Below are positions 48,625-58,251 of a DNA stretch of 64,000 nucleotides, piece after piece. Position 1 is the first letter of the stretch, and the number at the start of each line of letters is the position of its first letter. This DNA is from DAOTYH01 sp034435015 (GTDB lineage: Bacteria; Chloroflexota; Anaerolineae; Aggregatilineales; UBA3940): positions 42,274-106,273 of the forward strand of contig DAOTYH010000051.1 in NCBI GenBank assembly GCA_034435015.1, given 5' to 3'. Under the pieces are notes generated by a model that saw nothing but the letters and a program-made list of their open reading frames with translations, ran no database searches and was not told where the DNA came from. Position numbers and translations under genes: made by a program.

Positions 48625-51600
48625 CTAGCGGCTGTCGGTCTCCTGTTTCTTGCCGGCTTCCTCTGTGACTGCCGGCGGCAGAAGCACGGTGAAAGTGCTT
48701 CCTTTACCGGGGGTGCTTTCAACCCTGATCTGTCCGCCGTGCTGTTCGACGATCTCTTTGACGATGCTCAGGCCCAGCCCTGTGCCGGGCACGCCGGCTA
48801 CCTTTGCTGTCTCAGCCCTGAAGAAGCGGTTGAAGATAAAGGGGAGATCGTCCGGTGTGATGCCAATGCCGGTATCCCATACGCTGACAGCCAAGTACGG
48901 CCTGCCCTGTACGTCGGTCAGGCGGGTGTTTATGCCGATCTGACTGCCGCGGTCAGTGTAGTTGATGGCATTGGTCAGCAGATTGGTTAACACCTGCATC
49001 AGGCGTTCACGGTCGGCGTAGGCAGGGGGCAGGCCGGGGGCGAGATCAGAGTGTATCTCCAAACTGCGCTCCTCAGCCCGCAACAGATGAACCCGCAGAA
49101 CCTCCTCAACGAGATCGTTGATGTCCAGCAGGCAGGGGTTCATGGATAACATCCCCCGATCAAGGCGCGACAGATCAAGCAGGTCTTCGACCAGCCGTTC
49201 AAGGCGGCTGATCTGGCTGGCGATTGTGTTGAGGTACGTCTCGCGTTTTTCCGGGCGGCCCGAACGCAGGAGGGTTTGATACAACTTGAGGTTGGCAATC
49301 GGGGTGCGCAGTTCATGTGACACGTTGGCGACAAACTGGGTGCGCATCCTCTCCAGTTCTTTCTGGGCGGTGATGTCGTGCATCACCCCTACCACATTAG
49401 AGACTTCACCTCCCGCTTCGACAATGGGGGCCATTGTCATAGACAGGTCATACTCAGACCCATCAGTCCGCCGGACGCGCAGTGAGCCGCTCCATACCTC
49501 ACCCCGCCTGACAGCTTGGGCCATTTCCTCCATTGTGCCGGCCCCCTGCTCATCCACTGCCTGAACCAGCCGGCAGAAGACACGTCCGGTAGCCTGAGAA
49601 GCGGGGTAACCGGTCAGCCGTTCCCACGCCGGGTTGACATACTGGATCGTCCCGTCTATCCGCGCAAATACAATCCCCTCGCCGGCATTCTCAACAATCG
49701 CTTTGAGGCGCTCACGCTCGCGGACAATCGCGGCACTGCGCTCGGTGACTAATTCCTCCAGATGCTCGGCCTGCCGTTCAAGTGCCTGATACAGGCGTGC
49801 GTTTTCGATGGCAATGGCAGCTTGGGCGGCCAGATTTTCCAGCAGATGCACCTCAGACTCACTGAAGCTCCCGGCCTCGGCGGCCTGCACATCCAGTACC
49901 CCCAGCAGTCTATCACCGCGCAACAACGGAATAGCGGCCTCCGCACGGGTGGCAGGCAGGTGCGGAGAAGGCAGATAGCCGGGTTCAACGCTCACATCAT
50001 TGGCAACAACCGGCCTGCGTTCGCGGGCGGCAAGGGCGACCAGACTGGGGTTGGTATGGAGGGGGATACGTTCATGTACTTTGGGGTCACCCTGACTGAC
50101 CAGCATCTGGGTTGCACTGTCGAACAGGCGGATGTGAACATGATAATAGCCCAGTACCTGCTGTATCTGCTCCGTGACAGCCCTGAAAAGCTCGTCAGGG
50201 GAGCGGACGGTAATGAGCTGTTGGCCTAGTTCGTAGGCCAGCTTTTCGCGTTGTTCGGCCTCCCGCTGATGGGTGATGTCCTTCAGAACACCGCGGTAGC
50301 CGGTCAGCTCGCCCTGTGCATTGATCACCGGCATACCGGAGAGGGAAAGCAAAACCAGATGGCCTTCCTTATGACGTGCCCAGAACTCCATCTGGATGGG
50401 TTTGCGGGCGGCAGCCAGCTCTTTTAGGAGCGGCTTGAGGCGCTGAGCTTCATCGGGGGGCAGGATGAAGAGAGGGGTGTGGCCTGACAGCTCGTCGGCT
50501 GTGTAGCCAAGCACCTCCTGAATGCGCTCTGAGCCGTAGACCAGCCGCCAGTCCGGGCCGATTTCCCACACCCAGTCCGACGAGCTGAGCGCAATATCAC
50601 GGAAACGCGCCTCAGCTTGGCGGATCTGCTCAAACAGGCGGCGGTTCTCTATAGTGGCCGCCAACTGGGACGCAATTGCCTTGTAGTACAGCTCTTCCTC
50701 TGAAGAGACCGTATGCGGCTCAGCCCAGAACATAGACAACTCACCGACCCAGCGTCCCTCTACTTTCAGGGGGACTGAAAAAGCGGCGCGTATGGGCAGT
50801 CTCTTTGCCCAAGAGAGAAATGGCTCACTAAACAGCTCTTCCATCTCTTCAGGGCTGTTGATCTGGGGCACTACGTGGGTCTGTCCCCGCTCGACAAACC
50901 ACACCACCTCCTTGCTGATGGGGTAACACATCCCAATGGGCGGCATGGGCATATCGCGTGTTTGCAGGCGGGCCATCACCCTTAGCTTCTCAGGCCGGCC
51001 TTCCGAGTCGTATTCGGTATACAGCAGGCTGATCGCGGCGGCGCCGGACTCAAGCGCAGGCCCGGCGACAGCCCTGAGCAGTTCTTCTGGGTTGCTGGCC
51101 GTGATGAGTGCCTGGCTGGCCTGATAAAGCCTCTGGGTCTGAGCGAGCGCTGAATGCGTCCGTTCCAGCAACAGGATGTTCTCGATCACCATTGTGGCCT
51201 GAGCGGTCAGGCTGGCGATCTGGCGCATCTCCTCTTCATCGAGCGACAGGGTTGAATCCATCTGGGCAATAATTCCCCCAATGGGGCGCTCACCTGACCA
51301 CAACGGCAAGACCAGCGCACCGCGTGTGCCGAGCATCTCCAGTGCTGTACGGCGAAGCTCGTCATCCAGCCGGGGGTCGGTTGCCACATCCTGGATGAGG
51401 ACAGGCTCACGCTCATGCAACAGCCTGACTGCGGCATACTCCTTTGAAGGAAATCGTGTGCCGATGGGAAACACAGGGGCGATACCAGGCCGGGCCCACT
51501 TTGCCGCAAGGCGTATCGTCTCTAGAGGCTCTGCCTCCGTAGGGGGATCAAACAACGCCAGGACCACACGATCAAAGCGCTGGAGGGGCGTAGAGGCAAC

Positions 51601-54255
51601 CAGCGCTTCCAGAACCTCTGTCAGATTCCGAGCCTGTAAGATGCGGCCACTGCCTTCGTAAAGCTGTTCGGTCTTCTTGAGCGCTTTCTGTGTCTGCTCA
51701 AACAGTCGGCGGCTGTCCAGCACAGCGGCCAACTGAGAGGCCGCCGCGCTGAAAAATTGCAGTTCCTGCGGGCCGGGGATATGAGGCTCAGCCCACTTCA
51801 GCGTGATGAGACCAACCCAGCGTCCGGCCTGTGTCAGTGGAACGGCCATCATCGCGCGGATATGGTAGGCATTGAGAATCTGCCGCGTCAGGTCGTCCAG
51901 ATGCTCATTGGGCTGTTCGGTGTCAGAGATGAACTGGATGGTACGGGGGTTGTCTTTTAGGGCCTGCCCCAGCGGGAAATCGGCAATACGGAAGCGGGTC
52001 TCCAGAGGGAGCGGCAGGACTTTGTCATTAACGCGGACGCTGGCTGTCAGCTTAGCTGTGACGGGCTGACCGTCGGCATCCAAGTCCAAGTACCACAGGT
52101 CTGCAAGGCTGGCGCCTGCCTCCTCCATCGGCTCGATCAGGGCCTGCAGAACGTCTTCCGGACCCTGCGCAGTGACAAGCTTCTGGCTGATGCGTTGGTA
52201 CGCCTGCGTCCGGGTCAGGGCCTGACGTGTCCGCTCGTACAGGCGCGAGTTCTGGATCGCGATACTGGCCTGTGCGGTCAGAGCCTGTGCAATCGCAAGG
52301 TCTTTCTCTGTGTAAGCGCCCGGCTCTTTGCCGTCGAGCATCAGCACACCGATCAGCTCATCATGCGCCAGCAGGGGGACACCCATCCATGCCCGGACAT
52401 CGGAGCGTTCGGGCACGACGATCCAGCCGGGGTGCTGAAGCACATCCTCAATGATGAGCGGTTTACGTTCACGGACAACCTGAGCCAGCACGGCGCTGTT
52501 CTTGAGGATGTCCAGATTGAGTACCTCATCTTTGTCGTCAAAACCCATCTGAACTATAGCGGTTGGCATCTCGTCCTCAAAGACGACAATTGAGGCAGTT
52601 TCATAGGGCAGGACTGCCCGGCACTGTTCTAAGATGCGTTGCAGGATGTCACGTTGATTCAGGGTCGAGGAGAGGGCGCGGCTGATTTCAAGCAGGGCAT
52701 CAGACTGAGAGCGGGCCTTCTGCTCGGCCTCGTACAGTTGAGCGTTATGAATGGCAATGGCCGCCTGCGGAGCCAGTGCCTGTGCGATCTCGATATGCTC
52801 GGAGGTATAGAAGCCGGGCTGATCGCTGTCCACTGTCAGCAGGCCGATCATCCTGCCCTGCATCACCAGCGGCACACCCATCCAGCATCGGATATGCCGC
52901 CCTGTAGGGAAGGCGGCCCAGTCCGGGTCGAGGGTAGTGTCCGGGACAATGAGCGGCTGAAGGGTTTGAGCGATCCGGCTGAGGAGGCGGGACGAGCCGA
53001 TATGCACATTTGCGCTGATATGCCGGGTCACTTCTTCTGACTGCTCGCCGTAGCCGGCCAGGGCAATGCGCGTCTGCCTGCCCCCTTCGATCACCGAGAT
53101 GGAGGCGGTCACATAGGGCAGCAATACACGAGCCTGCTGAAGGATGCGCTCGAACACCTCCTCAAGGCTCAGGGTTGAGGTGATGGCCTGATCGATCTTC
53201 AGCAGGGCATCGGCGCGCGCGCGGGCTGTCTGTTCCGCTTCGTACAGGCGGGCATTCTCAATGGCAACGGCGGCCTGAGAGGCCAGCACCTGCGCGATCT
53301 CGATATGCTCGGAGGTATATGCTCCAGCCCGATCGCTGTCGAGCGTCAGGATGCCGACGCACTCACCGTGCGTGATCAGGGGGACCCCCATCCAGCTTCG
53401 GATGTGCCGGCCCGTGGGGAATGTCTCCCATTCAGCCGCCTCACGCACATCCGGGATCACGACGGGGGCCATCCGCTTGAACACTTGAGAGGTAGAATAA
53501 GACCGCCTGGTGCCCTTTTTAATCCGCTCGATCACAAAGGGGGCAGTCTCCTGATCATAGCCGATCAGCGCCACTGTGTCCGGTTCATCCCCCTCATAGA
53601 CCACAATCGAGGCGGTTGTACAGGGCAGTGCCTGCCGGCATTGCCGCAGGAGCAGATGAAGGACTTCCTTCAAGCTGAGGGTTGAGGAAATAGCCTGAGC
53701 CGCCCTGAGCAGAACGCCGGCCCCTGTGTGGGCGCTCTGCTCCGGCTCGTGCAGGCGGGCGCTGGCGGCGATATGGGTAGCGAACAAACGTGCCAGCGCT
53801 GTATCGTCTGGGGTGAATGGGCGGCTGTTGGAGACAAAGATCAAGGCGCCGTCTATTCGCTCTCCCTGTTTCAGGGGCACCCCCAGCATGGCTTTCAGCC
53901 GCATCCCTGCGAACACCGTGGAGCGCCCCTTCAGGCGGAAGTAACTCTTCACGGCTAAGGGCTTGTTGCCGGCATACACGCGTCCCGGCAGGTCTTCACC
54001 CGCCCTAAGCGCCTGACCAACCCGGTCAGCCAGCACCCCTGTCGCATGGACCAGCCGAAGCAGGCCGCCGTCTCTTTCCGGCAGAAACAGCGCACAGCCG
54101 TCGGATTTCATCAGGCTGGCCGCCAGCTCCGCAATCCGATAAGGGAGGTGCTGGATGTCAAGCGGTCGGTCCCCGGCCATTGTTTCTGCCATCAGAGCGG
54201 AGAGTGCTTCTTCAAAACGAGAGAACAAGCTCTGATAAACTGGCCCTTCAGCCAT
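48625..54255 (-). CDS. Very large multi-GAF/PAS hybrid sensor histidine kinase
   Basis: A soluble 1876-residue kinase. From the N terminus there are seven GAF domains in a row (about 15-165, 170-340, 345-515, 520-690, 695-870, 875-1040, 1045-1215), PAS (about 1220-1345), GAF (about 1355-1500), PAS (about 1515-1635), HisKA with His1647 in VSHELRTPIANL, and HATPase_c (TNAINYTD, DTGIGI, GTGLGLSIVKEI). GAF 2, 3 and 4 are near copies (shared FPTGRHIRSWMGVPL and AYTSEHIEIAQ), and GAF 5 resembles GAF 7. There is no receiver domain or membrane helix. The next gene upstream encodes a GAF protein on the same strand. Signals are unknown. Confidence 0.93.
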   Translation of the reverse strand: MAEGPVYQSLFSRFEEALSALMAETMAGDRPLDIQHLPYRIAELAASLMKSDGCALFLPERDGGLLRLVHATGVLADRVGQALRAGEDLPGRVYAGNKPLAVKSYFRLKGRSTVFAGMRLKAMLGVPLKQGERIDGALIFVSNSRPFTPDDTALARLFATHIAASARLHEPEQSAHTGAGVLLRAAQAISSTLSLKEVLHLLLRQCRQALPCTTASIVVYEGDEPDTVALIGYDQETAPFVIERIKKGTRRSYSTSQVFKRMAPVVIPDVREAAEWETFPTGRHIRSWMGVPLITHGECVGILTLDSDRAGAYTSEHIEIAQVLASQAAVAIENARLYEAEQTARARADALLKIDQAITSTLSLEEVFERILQQARVLLPYVTASISVIEGGRQTRIALAGYGEQSEEVTRHISANVHIGSSRLLSRIAQTLQPLIVPDTTLDPDWAAFPTGRHIRCWMGVPLVMQGRMIGLLTVDSDQPGFYTSEHIEIAQALAPQAAIAIHNAQLYEAEQKARSQSDALLEISRALSSTLNQRDILQRILEQCRAVLPYETASIVVFEDEMPTAIVQMGFDDKDEVLNLDILKNSAVLAQVVRERKPLIIEDVLQHPGWIVVPERSDVRAWMGVPLLAHDELIGVLMLDGKEPGAYTEKDLAIAQALTAQASIAIQNSRLYERTRQALTRTQAYQRISQKLVTAQGPEDVLQALIEPMEEAGASLADLWYLDLDADGQPVTAKLTASVRVNDKVLPLPLETRFRIADFPLGQALKDNPRTIQFISDTEQPNEHLDDLTRQILNAYHIRAMMAVPLTQAGRWVGLITLKWAEPHIPGPQELQFFSAAASQLAAVLDSRRLFEQTQKALKKTEQLYEGSGRILQARNLTEVLEALVASTPLQRFDRVVLALFDPPTEAEPLETIRLAAKWARPGIAPVFPIGTRFPSKEYAAVRLLHEREPVLIQDVATDPRLDDELRRTALEMLGTRGALVLPLWSGERPIGGIIAQMDSTLSLDEEEMRQIASLTAQATMVIENILLLERTHSALAQTQRLYQASQALITASNPEELLRAVAGPALESGAAAISLLYTEYDSEGRPEKLRVMARLQTRDMPMPPIGMCYPISKEVVWFVERGQTHVVPQINSPEEMEELFSEPFLSWAKRLPIRAAFSVPLKVEGRWVGELSMFWAEPHTVSSEEELYYKAIASQLAATIENRRLFEQIRQAEARFRDIALSSSDWVWEIGPDWRLVYGSERIQEVLGYTADELSGHTPLFILPPDEAQRLKPLLKELAAARKPIQMEFWARHKEGHLVLLSLSGMPVINAQGELTGYRGVLKDITHQREAEQREKLAYELGQQLITVRSPDELFRAVTEQIQQVLGYYHVHIRLFDSATQMLVSQGDPKVHERIPLHTNPSLVALAARERRPVVANDVSVEPGYLPSPHLPATRAEAAIPLLRGDRLLGVLDVQAAEAGSFSESEVHLLENLAAQAAIAIENARLYQALERQAEHLEELVTERSAAIVRERERLKAIVENAGEGIVFARIDGTIQYVNPAWERLTGYPASQATGRVFCRLVQAVDEQGAGTMEEMAQAVRRGEVWSGSLRVRRTDGSEYDLSMTMAPIVEAGGEVSNVVGVMHDITAQKELERMRTQFVANVSHELRTPIANLKLYQTLLRSGRPEKRETYLNTIASQISRLERLVEDLLDLSRLDRGMLSMNPCLLDINDLVEEVLRVHLLRAEERSLEIHSDLAPGLPPAYADRERLMQVLTNLLTNAINYTDRGSQIGINTRLTDVQGRPYLAVSVWDTGIGITPDDLPFIFNRFFRAETAKVAGVPGTGLGLSIVKEIVEQHGGQIRVESTPGKGSTFTVLLPPAVTEEAGKKQETDSR

Positions 54256-54416
54256 AGATCAGATACCTCGCCGCCTTGTATCTTTTGCTCCATGCAAGGC
54301 AGGCAGTGGTTTTTCAGCAGGAGCGGCGGAGAAGAACTTTCAGACGGCCCCTCTCTCGACTCCCCTCGCTGACCATTATAGGGTATCCTCTTGCAACAGC
54401 CTATAAGGTGATTCCC

Positions 54417-55157
54417 CTATTCCGTTTCTGAGGCTGTCAGGGTTAACAGGTGTTTGCGCAGAGAGATGATGGCGTTGTCCAGTTGGGCCTGAATATCCTG
54501 TATCCGGGCGGCGGCGGAGGAGGGGTTGTTTAGATCAAGTGTGCCGAGCAACAGCCCAGCCCCGTACATGGCCTGTAACACATGATCTTCGATCAGACGG
54601 GCGGTCTGCTGGCGGGCCTGAAGCACGGCCATCTTCTGTGCCTGCTGATGGTAATGCAGAGACTGGATCACAACAGCGGCATGAGCCGCCAGCATCTCGA
54701 TCAGGCGCTCATCCTCTGGGGTGAACTCATCCCCGTCCAGCCGGTTGGCCAGATACAGGTCGCCAATGATCTCCCCGCCGGCTCTGACCGGCACACCCAG
54801 AAACGAACGGACAGCAGGATGATGGGAAGGCATGCCTGAGAAGGCAGGATGCTCACGCACGTCGCGCACACGGACGTTCTTCCCCTCTTTGAGCAGGACG
54901 CCCAATACACCCAGCCCCATCGGCGGGCGGCCTGCACGGCGGACGACCTCTGCCGGCAGGCCTGCGACTACAAAATGGGCCATCGGCTGGCCGGCAGGCC
55001 CCGGCACACCGAGGGCGGCCATTTCAGCCTGTGCGACCTCGCGGGCCGAATCAGCGATAATTTGCAGGGCTGTTTCCACATCGTGCGCCCCTGCCACTGC
55101 CACAGCGGCCCGATAGACATGTTCCAGCCTTGAGTCGCGTTTGCCTATATTGTTCAT
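54417..55157 (-). CDS. DevS-like GAF protein with degenerate kinase core
   Basis: A 246-residue protein. Residues about 15-170 are one GAF domain closest in pattern to mycobacterial DevS/DosT (GLGVLGVLLKEGKNVRVRDV, HHPAVRSFLGVPVRAGGEII, LYLANR). Residues about 172-240 copy the HisKA_3 dimer helix, but the phospho-acceptor His is Glu190 (ARLIEDHVLQAMYGAG where DevS has ARDLHDHVIQRLFA), and the protein ends without a HATPase domain. It therefore cannot be an active kinase; it may dimerise with a kinase such as its giant neighbour, or act by ligand binding. AAGGA precedes the ATG. Confidence 0.88.
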   Translation of the reverse strand: MNNIGKRDSRLEHVYRAAVAVAGAHDVETALQIIADSAREVAQAEMAALGVPGPAGQPMAHFVVAGLPAEVVRRAGRPPMGLGVLGVLLKEGKNVRVRDVREHPAFSGMPSHHPAVRSFLGVPVRAGGEIIGDLYLANRLDGDEFTPEDERLIEMLAAHAAVVIQSLHYHQQAQKMAVLQARQQTARLIEDHVLQAMYGAGLLLGTLDLNNPSSAAARIQDIQAQLDNAIISLRKHLLTLTASETE

Positions 55158-55502
55158 CGTGATTATCCTTAATCACAGACAGAGAGTAGACATCGCCGGC
55201 CTTAGCGCTAGTGCAAAATGTCATTATCTTGACAGCCATCTGTCAGCCGGTTGTCAGGCGGATGTAAGCTGTGTGTCGGACAGCTTGCGGCCTCTGGACT
55301 GGCGCTGTCAAAGGAATAAGCCTAGAATATCGTTAAATAGGTAATCTAGATTAAGGAGGGCAGAATAAAGGGGGCGAAAAAACTTAGGGGATGACATTGT
55401 TCCCTTGTTCATGAAAGGTTCTTTTGTGTGATGAAGCATGCCGCTCCAGCTCCGATGTTCCAGCTGGAGGCCGGCTACAGGGAGAAGGAGTAGTGTAGTT
55501 CT
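55158..55502. other. 345-base intergenic region between divergent genes
   Basis: No ORF with coding features is seen. It contains a perfect inverted repeat TGACAGCCATCTGTCA (55230-55245), a nearby repeat of TGTCAGcCGG/TGTCAGgCGG, and a GCTGT/ACAGC pair (about 55268-55284), which together look like an operator zone for the divergent GAF-protein and surface-protein genes. AGAAGGAGTAGTG (about 55484-55496) is the ribosome site region for the latter. No convincing -35/-10 pair could be assigned. Confidence 0.4.
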
Positions 55503-57635
55503 ATGGATGAGATGCCACGTTTTCAAGAGGATGAAGAGAAGAAGACGCGCCGTCCTGTTCTCCTCATTCCGATCATCTTGATCGTGCTTGTGCTGATCGG
55601 GGCGGCCATTTTGCTGTTCTTCTTGTTGCGCCCCCAACCCGCAGAGCCGGAACAGCCCGCTCCTGCTACGTTTACGCCGATGCCGGCTGGGCCGACCGAG
55701 ACTCCCGCCGCCTTTCCCCCCAATGCGCCCAGCAATATTCTGGGGGATGAAGCGGCCCTCTACAATGTGTGCCTGAACTGGAACGACAACAGCGACAACG
55801 AGGACGGCTTCAGAATCTACCGGCGGCGTCTTGACATCATTGGCGCGCCGGAGCAGTCAGGCGAGGTCGGCGAGAATGTGACCGGCTTCTGCGACCTTAC
55901 GACTTTCTGCGGCGCCACTTACCAGTACACCATCTCTTCTTTTAATGAGGCAGGGGAATCGCCCGCCACCGTGTGCTGGCAGATTGTCATGACGCCCTGT
56001 CCGCAGATACGCCTTATGCGGTTAGGGGTGGGCCTTGATCTGGGCCGCAACTTCGAGACGGGCCAGCTTGGTCAGACCAGCGATTTCTATCTGGATGACG
56101 GCCCAGACGGCACTCTGATGCTCATGGCCGATCAGGAAGGCCAGCAAGGGGTGATCGATCTGGGTGATCTGGGCGGCCTGCCTCTGACCCAAGTTGAACT
56201 GCCGGACAACCCGGAATGGGTACGCGACGGCATCCCGGCTGTTGCCGGCCATGTCTATGCCGCGCTCCAGCGCGACGGCCAGAGCATCATCATCTTCAGC
56301 CTGAGTGCGCTGGGCGACCCCTCCAAGCTGGAATATTTCGTCTACCGGCCTGCCGATGTGATCGTGTCTGAAGGGTGCCAGCGTGTCGGCGGGTACGTCC
56401 CCGGCGGGATATGTGTCAGCGGGGACGGCGTATGCGACCCGACCTGCACAGCCGCCAGCACTGATCAGACCGGCCAGCCCGTGCCGGACGATGTGCTCCA
56501 GCAACCTGACCAGTTTGAGGAAATCTACGGGGAGATGGTCGGGGAGGCTGACAGCGGCAACATCCTGCTGATAGCATGGAACTTCCTGAGCAACTCGGTT
56601 TTTGGCATGATAACGCAGCCGCCTCCGTTGGAGGACTATCCCACCCCGACCTACACTGATCGCGATTACGACTGCACCAACCAGCCCTGCATCAGCTATG
56701 ACGGCGTGTGCGTGCCGGAGTGCGCCACCGACGACGGCTTCCGTGAGTGGGATAACGACCAGACCTGCCAGTACGGCGGCCCGGATTACAACATCACGCT
56801 GGCGGCCAATCAGTACATCTATCCGTTGTGTACACCCGCTGGCCAGACACCGCCCCCCGGCTACGGCAGTACGGCTGATCATACGGGCCGCTACGTGGAC
56901 GCAGATTGCAACCCCACGCCGTGCGTCACCGGTGACGGCATCTGCACGCCGGGCTGTATCCCTAACCCCAACGATCAGGGCCAGCCGGGGATCACGCAGG
57001 TCTCTTACGTGGACGGCGACTGCGGCGGGCCGTGCAACAGCAATGACGGCATCTGTACGCCGCTGTGCGACCCCTACTACAACTACAACACAAGTATGAC
57101 GGCGGCCTACGCCGATCAGTATCAGGCCAACTACGACCGCGACTGCGGCAACCCCTGCGAGACGCAAGATCAGTGCGGCTGTACGCCGACCACATACTTT
57201 GCGAATGGTCCTTACTGCGGTGAGCATCCCGGCGGTGGTGACCGAGGCGGTGACCGAGGCGGTGACCGAGGCTGTGTCTGCGGCGACGGGTACTGTAACC
57301 CCTCCTGCGAGAATGCTGACCTGTGCAATCAGGACTGCCCATGTGTGGACAACGGCATCTGTGAGGCAGGCGAGACACCGCGGTGCAGGGACTGCTCCGA
57401 TCAGCCGGGCGCTCAGTGCGGCGTTCCCTGCCCGGCAGGTGTGTGCGGTGCCGGCCTGACCTGCCAGGACGGCATCTGCTGGGCGCCGTGGTGTGCCCCC
57501 GCTCAGACCGAGCCGCCACCGCCGCCGCCGCAATGCCAGCTCATTAATTGCAAGTGTGTAACGATGGGTACGGCTATCTGCTACGACTCGTGCACGGGAG
57601 CACCCGTCTACGTCCCAGACCCGAACTGCCCATAG
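55503..57635 (+). CDS. Membrane-anchored surface protein with Cys-rich DGxC repeats
   Basis: A 710-residue protein with a short basic cytoplasmic head, one membrane helix (PVLLIPIILIVLVLIGAAIL, about 18-42), a Pro/Thr-rich stalk (about 45-75), a fibronectin-like domain (about 78-155, VCLNWNDNSDNEDGFRIYRR), a globular segment (about 160-295) and a Cys-rich region to the end. In it a unit C-x3-DG-x-C-x-P-x-C recurs near residues 304, 396, 474, 511 and 591 (CVSGDGVCDPTC, CISYDGVCVPEC, CVTGDGICTPGC, CNSNDGICTPLC, CVCGDGYCNPSC), often preceded by acidic YxDxDC. A GGDRGGDRGGDRG spacer stands near 577-590. It appears to be extracellular, disulfide-rich, perhaps Ca-binding. No known function. Confidence 0.85.
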   Translation: MDEMPRFQEDEEKKTRRPVLLIPIILIVLVLIGAAILLFFLLRPQPAEPEQPAPATFTPMPAGPTETPAAFPPNAPSNILGDEAALYNVCLNWNDNSDNEDGFRIYRRRLDIIGAPEQSGEVGENVTGFCDLTTFCGATYQYTISSFNEAGESPATVCWQIVMTPCPQIRLMRLGVGLDLGRNFETGQLGQTSDFYLDDGPDGTLMLMADQEGQQGVIDLGDLGGLPLTQVELPDNPEWVRDGIPAVAGHVYAALQRDGQSIIIFSLSALGDPSKLEYFVYRPADVIVSEGCQRVGGYVPGGICVSGDGVCDPTCTAASTDQTGQPVPDDVLQQPDQFEEIYGEMVGEADSGNILLIAWNFLSNSVFGMITQPPPLEDYPTPTYTDRDYDCTNQPCISYDGVCVPECATDDGFREWDNDQTCQYGGPDYNITLAANQYIYPLCTPAGQTPPPGYGSTADHTGRYVDADCNPTPCVTGDGICTPGCIPNPNDQGQPGITQVSYVDGDCGGPCNSNDGICTPLCDPYYNYNTSMTAAYADQYQANYDRDCGNPCETQDQCGCTPTTYFANGPYCGEHPGGGDRGGDRGGDRGCVCGDGYCNPSCENADLCNQDCPCVDNGICEAGETPRCRDCSDQPGAQCGVPCPAGVCGAGLTCQDGICWAPWCAPAQTEPPPPPPQCQLINCKCVTMGTAICYDSCTGAPVYVPDPNCP
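57233..57271 (+). repeat. Tandem 12-base repeat inside surface protein gene
   Basis: About three copies of a GACCGAGGCGGT unit encode GGDR repeats. In-frame 12-base units can change in number by slippage without breaking the gene. Confidence 0.8.
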
Positions 57636-57664
57636 ACGGGGAGGCTTAACTTCAAGACCCCAAT

Positions 57665-57698
57665 GGGGGCAGGTTTCTTGGCCTGCCCCCTTATTCTT
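57665..57698 (+). terminator. Terminator of the surface protein gene
   Basis: GGGGGCAGG (57665-57673) pairs perfectly with CCTGCCCCC (57682-57690), eight-base loop, followed by TTATTCTT. The T tract overlaps the end of the convergent adenosyltransferase gene. Confidence 0.85.
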
Positions 57699-58251
57699 GC
57701 TTGGCCAGCGTCACACTGCCCTTGCCGCCCAGTGCGTCCTCATAGCGGGCCAGCACAAAGCACAGCGATGACAGCCGGTTCAGGTAGCGGATCAAGTCGG
57801 CATTTTCGATCAGCCCCTCATCGTACAGCCGGACAACGCGCCGCTCGGCCCGCCGTACCACAGCGCGGGCTAGGTCGAGTGCCGCCCCCGACGGGCTGTC
57901 GCCGCTGATGACGAACTCGCGAGGCATGACGATCCGGGCGCCGTAGCGGTTAATCTGCTCCTCCAGCCAGGCGATCTGCCGCCCGCCAATAGTCCGGAAG
58001 CGGGGGGCCGCTTCCGGGGTGGCGGCCAGCTCAGCCATCATGTGGTACAGATCGCGTTGAACCTGCAAGATGACCTCAGCGGCAGATCGATCCTGCATGG
58101 CGGCGCGTGCCACCCCCAGCGCTGATTGGGCCTCATCCACCTCCCCGTAGGTTTCGGGGCGGGGATGGTACTTCCGGACACGCCCCTCACCCAGCAGGCC
58201 GGTCGTGCCGTCATCGCCGTCTGTCGTGTAGAAGCGGATTGGTTCGCTCAT
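57691..58251 (-). CDS. pduO: PduO-type cob(I)alamin adenosyltransferase
   Basis: Transfers adenosyl from ATP to cob(I)alamin to make coenzyme B12. At 186 residues it is a normal PduO/MMAB-type trimeric enzyme: the ATP-binding N terminus is FYTTDGDDGTTGLLGEGRVR, followed by YGEVDEAQSALG, then the helical bundle with the conserved VVRRAERRVVRL and YLNRLSSLCFVLAR motifs. The gene stands alone on the minus strand. It implies that the cell uses adenosylcobalamin enzymes, which are not in this window. Confidence 0.95.
   Translation of the reverse strand: MSEPIRFYTTDGDDGTTGLLGEGRVRKYHPRPETYGEVDEAQSALGVARAAMQDRSAAEVILQVQRDLYHMMAELAATPEAAPRFRTIGGRQIAWLEEQINRYGARIVMPREFVISGDSPSGAALDLARAVVRRAERRVVRLYDEGLIENADLIRYLNRLSSLCFVLARYEDALGGKGSVTLAKQE

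Noticed and set aside
56022..57533. 503-codon open frame on the minus strand inside the surface protein gene
   Set aside because: It is the antisense shadow of the Cys-rich repeat region (Arg/Ala/Val-rich translation, no ribosome site, no domain); the plus-strand protein has clear repeats and a signal anchor.
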